In this document: positions 31,857 to 43,700 of the stretch, piece after piece | Layout: every line of letters begins with the position of its first letter | Numbering within the stretch: position 1 is the first letter of the stretch | Assembly: GCA_964017045.1 (NCBI GenBank) | Contig: OZ024806.1 | Location: 1,499,502 to 1,563,501 of the forward strand | From: Omphiscola glabra | Lineage: Eukaryota; Mollusca; Gastropoda; Lymnaeidae | Direction: 5' to 3' | DNA: 64,000 nt | Translations under genes and position numbers: made by a program | Notes under the pieces: model-generated | What the model was told of the DNA's origin: nothing | Databases searched by the model: none | What the model saw: only the letters and a program-made list of their open reading frames with translations

Positions 31857-32228
31857 ATTTGCTTGAATTCATGGTTTTCCCATTTCAAAGAAAAGACGTC
31901 GATTGGATCAAATAAAAACCAGCTGCAGGACAAGTGGACAAAATAAATTAGGATTTAATGAAGGAAATTCGGTGAAGAAAAGAAATGCATCGGTACCTCG
32001 TGAATGGAATTTAATTCGTTCCATGAGATTGCTCGTATGATAATGAGTTTGTATCTCAAAGCAATTTTACCAAAAGAAATTAATTGAAATACCATTGATC
32101 CGTTCCAGCCCCAAAATGCCACACCAGTTAAGTTGTTTTTCAGTGCATATCGTTGAAGTACTACACCGGCAAACATAGCTCATGTTTTTTTTTATGATTT
32201 CACGCTTTAATTCAATAGTCAACATATT

Positions 32229-32385
32229 CTTCTGAGCAATTACCGTTCCACTCACTTTCTTCTGAGCAATTACCTTTCCACTCACTTTCTTCTGAGCAAT
32301 AACCTTTCCACTCACTTTCTTCTGAGCAATGACATTTCCACTCACTTTCTTCTGAGCAATGACCTTTCCACTCACTTTCTTAGGA
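32229..32385 (-). repeat. 30-bp in-frame repeat in the Tigger N-terminus, 5 copies
   Basis: Each unit encodes KKVSGKVIAQ (variants GN and GT), and the frame stays open into MLTIELKREII. A single copy is expected in related transposases. Confidence 0.9.
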
Positions 32386-32458
32386 CCCATGGTTATAAAA
32401 ATAAATGTGATAAAGTACTGTAAATGCACAAAAAGCACAATAAGTGAGCACAACTTAT

Positions 32459-32544
32459 CAAAGATTCTTTGACAGCGAGGCAAACAAGTACACTGACTGA
32501 GCCTCAAGATTCTTTGACAGCGAGGCAAACAAGTGCACTGACTG
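32459..32544. repeat. 43-bp tandem duplication in the Tigger leader
   Basis: AAGATTCTTTGACAGCGAGG through CACTGACTGAG occurs twice in succession with one substitution. Confidence 0.9.
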
Positions 32545-32743
32545 AGGCGCGGGAATATGTGATATGGACGAGGCAAAACTGTTGTGTCGTGTGCAGCCAG
32601 CCGTGCCGCTGACCCAGGTCCTCGAATCTCAAATTGTTCTCGTATTATAAAGCAAAACATCGCTCGCTCGACGGCTAATGTAACAAAAATCTCGTATGTC
32701 AGGGCACGCGTATGTTAGGGCACGCGTATGTCACGTAATACTG

Positions 32744-33512
32744 TATTTAGATTGTGGAGATATATTTTGGAGATATACTTAAATTATAACGATATATATC
32801 ATGAAGATATATGTAGAAATTGGAGATGCATGTAGATTGTGCATCTATTTATTGTGAAGATAAAAGAGGCCAACAGATGGCTGAAATAATTCATTCATCT
32901 CTGATAGGTAGGTCAACAGATGGCCCAAACAATTAACCTTTGATAGAAATGACCAACAGATGACCGAAAGAATGAACCTATGTTATAAAAAGATTTGATA
33001 ATTAGGCTGAAATAAAATGATCACGTTTCAAAATGTACAAAAGACATGAACATAAAATAAATCGGAGAAAAATAAAAGATAGCTAGAAATAAATGACGTG
33101 TTTGATTTTAAATCACGATATGATACCAACAATTTTAACCAATTTAGTTGTATTATTTTTTCTTGCCAACATATTGTTTTTCAAATCAATGCTGTGCTGG
33201 ATACATCCGCCGTTCCTTAAGTTTGTTCCTGTTAAATTGGGATAGCTGAGATACTGTAGGTAACTGGATCTGATGTCTGGATCAAGCATAAACCAAACAT
33301 TACTCCATACAATATAAATACTCTGCTTTAAGATAATACATAATTTGATATTTTATCAAAGTTACGCTACCTGAGCCAGGGATACCGTGACTGTGCATTT
33401 TAAAAGTTGATTTTGAAAACAAGGTCTCCACACACTGCCAAAGTTCAACATTCAATTTTTACGAGAGTCTAAATATGATGTCAGAACACTGACTTGAGTC
33501 TTTCCGTCATTT
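32744..33512. other. AT-rich stretch with weak repeats
   Basis: Diverged copies around GGCCAACAGATGGCTGAAA lie at 32870-32985 and GATATAT-rich sequence precedes them. No gene recognised. Confidence 0.45.
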
Positions 33513-33716
33513 CTGGGGAACGTTAAGTCAAAACAGCAGTTTCCTAAGAATCAAGAAAAATTGATGTTATATCGTAAATTATGGGGAACGTTAAGTCAAA
33601 ACAGCAGTTTCCTAAGAATCAAGAAAAATTGATGTTATATCGTAACTTATGGGGAACGTTAAGTCAAAACAGCAGTTTCCTAAGAATCAAGTAAAATTGA
33701 TGTTATATCGTAACGT
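33513..33716. repeat. 68-bp tandem repeat, 3 copies
   Basis: GGGGAACGTTAAGTCAAAAC recurs at 33515, 33583 and 33651, with nearly identical copies. Confidence 0.95.
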
Positions 33717-33957
33717 ATTAATATTAAGAAACTATTAAAAGGAAAAATGTTTCTTTTTTTTATAAACATTAATAAAAGAAAAAAAAAATCAAATGATAAC
33801 TTGACAGTTTAATAATTAAAATAATATGCTTAAATAAAACTCCCTTAAACATCTTCATACAAGACATACATTGTAATTGCCATATAGAAGTACTTAAGAA
33901 GTCTCATATAGCACTGTAAAGAATGTCTCGGTTCCATGACAAAACAACAAATAAAAA

Positions 33958-34110
33958 ACGACAAGGTGGCAAAACGACAAGGTAACTACACGACAAGGTG
34001 ACATAACGACAAGGTAACTACACGACAAGGTGACAAAACGACAAGGTAACTACACGACAAGGTGACAAAACGACAAGGTAACTACACGACAAGGTGACAT
34101 AACGACAAGT
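33958..34110. repeat. 32-bp minisatellite, ~5 copies
   Basis: CGACAAGGTAACTACA plus CGACAAGGTGACAAAA: a 16-bp unit that dimerised to 32 bp. Confidence 0.92.
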
Positions 34111-34350
34111 CTTCAACGCCAACGCCTCCACCGTCTTAATGCCATATATATCGGTGTTGCCCAACGTAGGTCCCACACCCCAATGGGGAGGCATTTTAAT
34201 TGTTTATGGATGCAATTCGAAAATGAGATATCTTAAACTTGATAACCAACCGTCTAATATGATTTAACTTGCGTTTTAAAAGGAGAATCATAAAAGTGTC
34301 AACATAATGTGAGCGATCACTAAAAATGTTGTAAAAATCTATTAATTTGG

Positions 34351-34719
34351 ATGGTGCAGCCAATGTTAGTAGATTTAACTGATACTTTATATATGCAGTA
34401 TCATGAAGAACTCGCAGAAATGCAAAATGATGAGTCTGTTAAAACTGCATTTAATATAAAGTGATCGATGAAATAAACTTTGTGACGAAACATAAATAAA
34501 AAATCCAAATTCAAACAAATGTGCAAGAAAACAATTGTTATCGTTTGCATCTTAATATTTAGCTGAATGTGGATTTAGTGCAATAAATAATTTGCTTGGA
34601 AAAAATAAAACAAATTGCTGAATATAACGCAACGGGGAGACTTGAGAATGAAGGTAATTGTATTGGAACCTAACATAAAATTTCTTTGCAGCAAGCATCA
34701 AGAAAAAACATCTCACTAA
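34351..34719 (+). pseudogene. hAT transposase C-terminus (ZBED5/SCAND3-like)
   Basis: MVQPMLVDLTDTLYMQYHEE then LAEMQNDESVKTAF is open from 34351 to a stop near 34460. After a gap, ECGFSAINNLLGKNKTNC (from 34565) and, one frame away, NITQRGDLRMKV then LEPNIKFLCSKHQEKTSH end at a TAA at 34717. The ECGFSAINNLL block and RGDLR are hallmarks of the hAT dimerisation region. A stop and frameshift make it inactive. The N-terminal and catalytic parts were not found nearby. Confidence 0.85.
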
Positions 34720-34988
34720 CAACAAACAATAAATAATTACTAATACTTCAAATAATATAGAAACATATTTCATTAAAATTATTTCGTAGTTGAATGTCAG
34801 TTCTTCATATATGTTTTGAAAATTTATTTACTATGATTCCTCACCAATTTCCTAGTGATTTCTTCCTAAAACCTATCAATAAAGTTTCTTCAGTGAACAT
34901 CCCTTTTTTAATATTAAAAATTATATATATGATACATGGGGCATACGAATTTTAAAAAGGCTGAAGTGAGGCATGGCACAAAACATTA

Positions 34989-35213
34989 GTTCTACAGACA
35001 GTCCTACATTCTACCTGCAAGCAATTAAACACTAATCATACAGTCAGTACTACAGACAGTACTACACACTACATGCAGGCAATTAAAAACTAGACATGCA
35101 GTCAGTCTTACAGACAGTCCTACATCTTACCTGCAGACAATTACACACAAGTGTTACAGTCAGTCTTACAGAGAGTCCTAAATCCTACCTGCCGGCAATT
35201 AAACACAAGTCCT
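34989..35213. repeat. ~59-bp diverged repeat, ~4 copies
   Basis: Copies combine CAGTCAGTACTACAGACAGT, CCTACATTCTACCTGC and AGGCAATTAAACAC. They contain the same GTCCTACA words as the next array and probably gave rise to it. Confidence 0.8.
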
Positions 35214-35637
35214 ACATTCAGTCCTACAGATAGTCCTACATTCAGTCCTACAGATAGTCCTACATTCAGTCCTACAGATAGTCCTACATTCAGCCCTACA
35301 GATAGTCCTACATTCAGTCCTACAGATAGTCCTACATTCAGTCCTACAGATAGTCCTACATTCAGTCCTACAGATAGTCCTACATTCAGTCCTACAGATA
35401 GTCCTACAGATAGTCCTACATTCAGTCCTACAGATAGTCCTACATTCAGTCCTACAGATAGTCCTACATTCAGTCCTACAGATAGTCCTACATTCAGTCC
35501 TACAGATAGTCCTACAGATAGTCCTACAGATAGTCCTACAGATAGTCCTACATTCAGTCCTACAGATAGTCCTACAGATAGTCCTACATTCAGTCCTACA
35601 GATAGTCCTACATTCAGTCCTACAGATAGTCCTACAC
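35214..35637. repeat. 24-bp (12+12) minisatellite
   Basis: GTCCTACATTCA alternates with GTCCTACAGATA, with occasional runs of the second 12-mer alone. About 35 twelve-mers. Long Ser/Pro/Thr or Val/Gly/Leu open frames are artefacts. Confidence 0.96.
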
Positions 35638-35715
35638 TATTTCCGTGGCTCTTCATTGATTAATATACTTGTCTCTTCTGTGAAAAAAAAAAAAAAAGTT
35701 CAACCTTTGACCTTT

Positions 35716-35909
35716 GAACCATCCCACAAGACTCTTGCTGCTAAACAACTTTCTTTCAGTCAGTACTATTAATATCAAACATGTTGAGTAGTGGAAGAGC
35801 TGGTAGTCAAACGGAACCATCCCACAAGACTCTTGCTGCTAAACAACTTTCTTTCACTCAGTAATATTAATATCAAACATGTTGAGTAGTGGAAGAGCTG
35901 GTAGTCAAA
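35716..35909. repeat. 97-bp tandem duplication
   Basis: GAACCATCCCACAAGACTCT at 35716 recurs at 35813 with its whole 97-bp context. Confidence 0.95.
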
Positions 35910-36057
35910 CGGAGCAGCCATGAAAGAAGCAAAACATATATAAGGGATATTAGTAATTATTTTTGAAAAATGCAACAATACCACAAAACAAATATTAAAA
36001 TTATTACGAAAAACAATTGAACAGAAGAATGCTAAAAATTAATACAGCAAAAGATAC

Positions 36058-36472
36058 AACAAACATACAACAAAACATACAACAAAACATACAACAAAAC
36101 ATACAACAAAACATACAACAAAACATACAACAAAACATACAACAAAACATACAACAAAACATACAACAAACCATACAACACAACATACAACAAAACATAC
36201 AACAAAACATACAACAAAACATACAACAAAACATACAACAAACCATACAACAAAACATACAACAAAACATACAACAAAACATACAACAAAACATACAACA
36301 AAACATACAACAAAACATACAACAAAACATACAACAAAACATACAACAAAACATGCAACAAAACATACAACAAAACATACAACAAAACATACAACAAAAC
36401 ATGCAACAAAACATACAACAAAACATACAACAAAACATACAACAAACATACAACAAAACATACAACAAACCA
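36058..36472. repeat. 12-bp minisatellite, ~34 copies
   Basis: ACAACAAAACAT repeated, with a few ACC or ATG variants. Open frames on both strands (IQQN or CMFC repeats) are artefacts. Confidence 0.97.
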
Positions 36473-36745
36473 GTGCTAAAAATACCATAAAATGATACTT
36501 CAAAACAATGAAAAACAAATGTACAACAAAATAGTGATACCAAATGATGTCAATACAACACATCCACAACATTAAAATAATAGAGAAATTGTGGCAAAAT
36601 GACACACAATAGATTTAATTTTAAAGATCCTTGAATTTAGTTTAACACACTAACGATGTCAGTATAACACATACATAATATCATCATGGTTATGAATCTA
36701 AGTATTTTAGGACAATATAGAACGTTTTTGATTTTACCTTTTCAG

Positions 36746-36852
36746 GCATTAGAGCTGTTATACCTGTATGTGTTGCATCCTCATCTCTGCTCCAACTGCA
36801 CCCATTAACTGGCATTTCTCACGGGTCCACCGCGCACGTTGTGTTCGTGTAA
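36746..36852 (+). other. Possible terminal exon, unassigned
   Basis: A strong 3' splice site (TTGATTTTACCTTTTCAG) precedes a 35-codon open stretch ending in TAA at 36850. No domain is recognised and no partner exon was found. The opposite strand also shows a weak 45-nt exon-like segment here. Confidence 0.2.
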
Positions 36853-36978
36853 CCGTTGCTTCGCAAAACTAAATCATCCAACACGTCGGATGAGGTTAAA
36901 TGTTTGTTTAACGCGGTCAGCTTTAAGGTTATTTGTGCACACATGTGTTTAAATACAAATACGTATTGTTAGTAACAA

Positions 36979-37103
36979 TAACATCTATAACAGTAAGGAA
37001 ACATTACATCTATAACAGTAAGGAAACATAACATCTATAACAGTAAGGAAACATAACATCTATAACAGTAAGGAAACATAACATCTAAAACAGTAAGGAA
37101 ACG
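36979..37103. repeat. 25-bp minisatellite, 5 copies
   Basis: TAACATCTATAACAGTAAGG plus AAACA at 25-bp spacing. Confidence 0.94.
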
Positions 37104-37403
37104 CCCATTGAACTAGAACAAAGAATGACAGTTTCAATCTGACACACATAAAATTTACTTTTCAGTACGTTGATGAAAATAATATTGGAATATAAACAGG
37201 AAATTTGTATTTCTAAAATATTTTCATATTTAGTGGATTTTAATGTTCTTATTGTACTAATTTTTCGGGACGCCACTTACAGTGAGGTTTATGAATGCGA
37301 TCAACTAGGGGTTAACGTATTTGTTAAGAAAATAAGGCACAGACTTGTAAAGTGATTGAATAAATTGAAATAACAGAAATAGGTATTAGGATATAATGAT
37401 TAC

Positions 37404-37772
37404 CTGTGGTATTTGGCGTCGTCTTTGTGGTAGTTGGTGTCGTCACAGTGGTAGTTGGTGTCGTCACAGTGGTAGGTGGTGTCGTCACAGTGGTAGTTGG
37501 TGTCGTCACAGTGGTAGCTGGTGTCGTCACAGTGGTAGGTGGTGTCGTCACAGTGGTAGGTGGTGTCGTCACAGTGGTAGGTGGTGTCGTCACAGTGGTA
37601 GGTGGTGTCGTCACAGTTGTAGGTGGTGTCGTCGCAGTGGTAGGTGGTGTCGTCACAGTGGTAGGTGGTGTCGTCACAGTGGTAGTTGGTGACGTCACAG
37701 TGGTAGGTGGTGTCGTCACAGTGGTAGGTGGTGTCGTCACAGTGATATATTCTGGGGTTGCTGTGGTATCCA
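37404..37772 (-). CDS. Exon 4: Thr/Pro-rich mucin-like repeat
   Basis: The acceptor is a T-run followed by AAG; the exon starts TG GAT ACC and ends ACC ACA G|GTAATC. It is 369 nt, phase 1 to phase 1, so whole-exon gain or loss keeps the frame. It encodes DTTATPEYITVTTPPTTV followed by about fifteen VTTPPTT heptads from a 21-bp repeat. Here the array stays in frame and is flanked by splice sites, unlike the other arrays. Confidence 0.7.
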
Positions 37773-40700
37773 CTTAAAAAAAAAACAGGCAAAGTATTAA
37801 AAAACATGTTTAAAAAAGTGAAAAATTAAATATATTCAGTCATCTAGCAATTCACAATGATCATACTGACCAAACTAACCAAACTTATCTATTCAGTCAT
37901 CTAGCAATTCACAATGATCATACTGACCAAACTAACGAAACTGACCAAACTAACGAAACTGACCATACTTATCTAATCAGTCATCTAGCAATTCACAATG
38001 ATCATACTGACCAAACTAACGAAACTGACCAAACTTATCTATTTAGTCATCTAGCAATTCACAATGATCATACTGACCAAACTATCGAAACTGACCAAAC
38101 TTATCTATTCAGTCATCTAGCAATTCACAATGATCATACTGACCAAACTAACGAAACTGACCAAACTTATCTATTCAGTCATCTAGCAATTCACAATGAT
38201 CATACGGACCAAACTAACGAAACTGACCAAACTTATCTATTCAGTCATCTAGCAATTCACAATGATCATACTGACCAAACTAACGAAACTGACCAAACTT
38301 ACTATACTTAAAAAACGTATACCTCAATGAGCTAACGTCTAAAATGTATCATTTTTAATACGTTGGGATTAACAATCCTGTTTATTATTATTTTCGTGAG
38401 TAAGCTAACATTACAAACATACAATGTGTAGCTGTAGTAACTAGAAGCTAGCATTGCAATCTTTAAGAAGGATATAATCCCAGAATTCACCCATTACTTT
38501 CATAATTAGCAAAATATTCAAAAAAATTATTTACAACATTAGTTTACAATCTATTTTTAGTATCACGACATCATTTTAGACAAAGTGACCTGGGATAGCA
38601 TTTAAAAGAATCAAAGTGACACCTAGAACTCGATTTATTAAAATACAAATCTTTTAATAAGGTAATACAAAGGAAAAAAACAAACACCGAAATTGAGATT
38701 GATAAAATCATAGCTAATCATTTAATTTTATATGACGTCATATCCCTTGATTGCAGTGGAAACTTGTTAACATAAAAAAAATAAAAAATTGCAATATTAA
38801 TCTAAAGTCATTCACAAGTATAAATATTGTCTTTTTGTATCTACTAAATCAGCGTAGAAAGTTAAAGCTAATATAGACTTAAAAAATAAACTGGAAAGTT
38901 ATCGTATTATTCAAACTTAAAGTTAGTTTTTAAAAATGAAAAAAAAAAGCTATATTTTAGATTACTGTTTTTGGCAACGGGTCGAAATAATATTATTTAT
39001 AAAAAAATGTTTTTATTTATTTAAGAACCAATAATTTAAATATACGTACTTCAAATACTTTTCCGGGATATGCAGTTTTTATTATCGAATGTTTTCGCAG
39101 TATCTTACATGCATCGCTTTTCTCAATACTTCTCATGATTGCAAATTTTAAAAAAAAAATCAGTTTTTAAATTTTCACTTTCCTATCCGATGGAGTTCTC
39201 CCCCAAGTCCTGTTTAAAGGATTTTTTTTTTGCATTCCTACTTACCGTCGCATTCCTTTTTCAAGACATAGCAATTGTATGCATAAGAGAAGCTTGTCGA
39301 TGGGTTTGTAGAAAGTTCACAATGATGAGTGTTATAATCATAACTTGCAAGGTAATATCTTGGATCATTAGCGAAGGCATTGTAACAGTCCTGTGGATCA
39401 AATATTCAAGATCTATAGAAATTGTTACATTGACCAAATAATTCAATGTTACCTTAAGAAGAGCTCAAAGTAACACGTGCTTTCCCAACCCGAGGCCGAG
39501 GGAGCCGAGATGGAGTTTCAAGGTAAATCATGAAATAAATTATAATAATAAGATGATCCATTTATTTTTTAAATTTTTATTCAATGTTTTAAATTGTTAA
39601 ATGTCTACATTTAAATATAGCGTCTGTGAGGTACAACACTGGCAGTTGCCGTCTAGTGAAAAAGTACATGAGTTTACGGCACTGGGTGACGGCAACCCTA
39701 ATGACGTTACTAATACATATAGAACTGATTAGAATATAGCAGAAATATCAACAAAAACTTTTGAGCCCGCGAGAACCTCTAATAAAAATGAAAACACGTC
39801 TTGCTAATTAAGTCACGAAAGTAAAATGAATCAGTAAATATTGCTTTCTAAAAGCCATTTATTTGTTCTAAAATCAAATATAATGAAAAATATAAATAAA
39901 TCATTATTAGTTTTTAGGCCATACGCATTTTCAGTATAAAATAGTGTTACCACTTTCTAAACTCTAAATAGTATGAAAACTTTTGTCAGTTGCTGACAGA
40001 CTCATACTTGAAATGACATGTTAAGAGGACAATTTTTTCAACGGACTTTAGTGGGCCGTTAATATTCAATCATGCTAAGGAAATATTCTTTGTACAACAA
40101 AACCCACATCATGACCTGGTGTTGCACTACTTCCAACATCATGTCCTAGTGCTGAATTACTTCCCACACTATGACCTGGTGCTGAAGGGCTTTTAACCTC
40201 AACATTGGTTTTCAAAATAACTTCCAGAGATCCATAAAATTTATTTTAATTTAATTAACTCTTTATCTAAGAAATTATCGAACTTTTACTAGAGATAGAA
40301 GGAGTGTCACTAGTGATACTCTGCAATTATTATTAAATTTGTTGAGTTTACCCAGTCTTTCACAATTCCAACATCATCTGTTAATTGTCCGGGGTCAAAA
40401 TGATTAAAAAACACCAATGAAATATTGCATTCAGCTGAAAAAAAAAAAGACTTAATATTTATAACATTAATAAAATAGTTTCATAAGTATTTAATCAATG
40501 AATTGTTGTGAGTTTTATTGACTAATAATGTATGCAATATTCTAATACAAATGCGAGACTGCTTGAAGGAATGTGTCGTCAAATTAATAGAGCAAATTGA
40601 AACAAATTATTTCAACTTTCCACGACATTATCATCAACAGCATTGTCAAGGGTATGATATCAATGTTGTGATGGTGGTACGTAAAACATGGTTAGTTAGA

Positions 40701-43700
40701 TATTATATGTGTAGCTATATATATTGTGAGACAATGTTGTGATGCATTTGGGTAGGGGGAAATGACGTCTTAGTTTAGCAGTTGTATTGGTGGTATGTAG
40801 ATGGCCGTTAGAAAAGAGGATGTTGCTTAGTTTGTTAGGTTGTAACTTCATTAATATATATATTGTAGAGAACCTTATTCGTCACTGGTTCTCTCAATTA
40901 TTTATCTGGTTGATAACATTGGCCTTGCTCACTCGTACTGCACCAATTCGAAAACTCAACGATGGTTATAGTCTTTGAACTTTTAATTGTTTTATCCTTT
41001 GACTTCACTTTCTCTCTCTTTCACTCTCTATGTCGTACTCAACTCCGACTGTCCCGGTCCGTCTCTATCTCTTCCGTTCAGGAGTACTCCCTTCTGTCCA
41101 CTTGTATGTCCAGTTGAGTTCTCCTCCTAGTCCCGTCTAACTGTCCCTTTTATAAGTCCCACGTCCATAGAGATTCTTCCCAGGGCCCCAATCCCATTCA
41201 TAATGTCTCACACCACGTAATTGGTCTTACCCCAGCACCGCAATGGCGTCACAGGCAATCTGACACCACTGACCCTTTGATTGGTCAGTTGATCTCCCAT
41301 GCATATGTCTTACACAACGTAATTGGTCTTACCCCAGCACCGAAATGGCGTCACAGGCAATCTGACACCACTGACCCTTTGATTGGTCAGTTGTTCTCCC
41401 AATCCTATGTCTCGCACCACGTAATAGGTCATAAACAATCACCACAATTGTGGTCCCGGCCAATCTGACACGACTGATTCTTTGTTTGGTCAGTTGGACG
41501 GTATCCGCCAGGTCCGGACTGATAACAAAATCTATTTAAAGACCATCCGCTGCTTGATGGACCCATACCGTTGGCCAGTTAGCGTAATGTTGGATCCCCC
41601 CACCCCTGTACATAGTTCTGAACACTCCAAAACATAAATACACTATTGTTAATTGTGAAGAATAAAAATTGTTGCACAACTAACTGGTTAGAGTTAGTGT
41701 ATTGGTATTAGTGCAGTGTTTACGCTGATCCATACTATGAGGCAGGGCATAGACCATCGCATTTCACATTGCTTGTCATTACAAGGATATTACGATCTTA
41801 CGGCTCGTACACAAATATGGAGTAAGATTGAACATTTTGTCAAGCGTAAACTTGTTATGTTTATCCGCTACTTAAAGAACTTCATTGGCGCTATTCTCCA
41901 GGCACGCATAGATATAAGATGTTTGTTCTCTGTCACAACTCTGTCCTTATTATCTTACTGGGCTTTTTCTGTGTATTCACCATTTCAACAGCTTAGTTAT
42001 TCCGCAGACACACGTATTCTTTATGTGTATTCACCATTTCAACAGCTTAGTTCTTCCACATACACGCGTATTCTTTCTGTGTATTCGCCATTTCAACAGC
42101 TTAGTTCTTCCGCAGACACACGTATTCTTTATGTGTATTCACAATTTCAACAGCTTAGTTCTTCCGCAGACACACGTATTCTTTATGTGTATTCACTATT
42201 TCAACAGCTTAGTTCTTCCGCAGACACGCGTATTCTTTCTGTTTCCAGGACATGCACTAAAACCTTCAGTGAACAATTGTTCTCTTTCTGTGCCCCCAAA
42301 CAATGGAATTCTCTCCCATTACACATATGCAATATACCGACCAACCAAGCTTTCAAAACAAGTCTCTTGAAACTCTACTCTACCGAAACAATCTCACCAC
42401 TCTGACTTATAAACAACGCTCGAGGCTGTTGTGTGCCGTCTAGATAGGGGTAAATAGTGTTTGGGTTGTCGAGGTCAATCTTTTTACAAAGCTGTTTTAA
42501 ATGAATAATTTTATGTAAATGCTAATTTTATGTGAAGCGCAGGTGACCCTAACTGTAAGGTGGTGTACTGTGATCTACAAGACCGCTTGAATAATAATAA
42601 TAATAATAATTAAATAAGAACTGGTTTATTACAAACATCAAAATTATTGTTTTGATATAATGTAAATTTTAAACCTTTAATATAAATCTGTCAAGCAACA
42701 CGCTTAAACAAATTAAAACATAAAACACCAAATGTATGTCATTTAAGTAAAAAAAATCGTAGATTCAAGTATTATTTTAATTCACTTATTTCATGAACAT
42801 ATTAATAGGACTCCACCACCTTCTCAATTAGTAAAATTGTCCCTGCGATCATTTTTGTAGTGAAATATAAATATCCCAGGCACCATATCCCAATCGCAGT
42901 TTATTATCTGCAAATTAAATCAAAAATTGCTTGAAACCTTAAAGGATTAAAATAATCATTTCTAAACGTAGGTTTGTATTGTGTTCTTCAACATTTGTCT
43001 TTGCCCTTTTTCTTATTTAATTACTTGTTTGCAACCACGTATTATTAACTAACACACATATTCTATCCAGGGTTTGAGCTTAAGCATGCAGCTCCATCGG
43101 ATGAGCTGTGCATTAACACATCGCCTTCACTTAAGTGCAGGTTAAACCTATAAAATCTCAATTTTTTGGTAAAAAAACTAATATTAGAAAACCATTTATC
43201 CATGAAGTATATTCACTTCCAAACATAACTATCTTTTAATTTTTTTAATAAAAGCAACATAAGTATTTTAATTTATTTTTTTTAAAGTTAGCAAGGTATA
43301 AACAAAATTACCTAATTAATTATGCAACAATTTTAAAATGCTTATAACTTTTCTTCTAATTATCCGATTTTAATAATTTTTTCACCAACATTAATGAAAT
43401 TCAACGATACGCCATTTTTACTTTAAAGGAAAAAGACCATAAAATTACATCAAATTTCATTAGTTGCTAGAACAGGATATCCCTTGCCGTAAGAGATTTC
43501 CGCCAATCACAGAGCTTCTCTTAAAAACCCTCTGTCTTCACTTGTAAACAAAAACAAAAAATTCCTACCCTGGCTTGCTACAGTAGTTCATACTCATGTG
43601 AGTAGCTACTATGTTATCAGTAAATGCTAATAAGGGCCCTCCAAAGTAGTTGATACTCATGTGAGTAGCTCCTGTGTTATCATTAAATGCTAATAAAGGG

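Larger units (their letters stand above)
31985..32743 (-). mobile_element. Internally deleted Tigger-like (pogo) transposon
   Basis: Read on the minus strand, the element starts near CAGTATTACGTGACATACG. A leader precedes ATG at 32390, opening MGPKKVSGKVIAQ, and after a repeated block NMLTIELKREIIKK and STSTICT. This is the N-terminal helix-turn-helix start of Tigger-type transposases. The frame then runs into the non-coding 3' end (GAACGAATTAAATTCC and CACGAGGTACCG), so the DDE catalytic region is deleted. Such copies move only if another copy supplies the enzyme. The exact ends and TA target duplication were not proven. Confidence 0.8.

Noticed and set aside
35141..35663. SPTDSPTF Ser/Pro/Thr repeat protein as a mucin
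   Set aside because: No signal peptide, splice acceptor or donor bounds it, in contrast to the mucin-like exon at 37404-37772. It is best explained by the 12+12-bp array.
36004..36605. Cys/Phe/Met repeat protein or IQQN (Gln/Asn-rich) prion-like protein
   Set aside because: Product of the 12-bp array ACAACAAAACAT. There is no conserved flank, and both strands are open.
42820..42912. Additional exon of the PAN-mucin gene (INCDWDMVPGIF)
   Set aside because: The acceptor is good, but its phase does not match exon 1 and a stop precedes the only possible donor; exon 1 joins exon 2 in phase without it.
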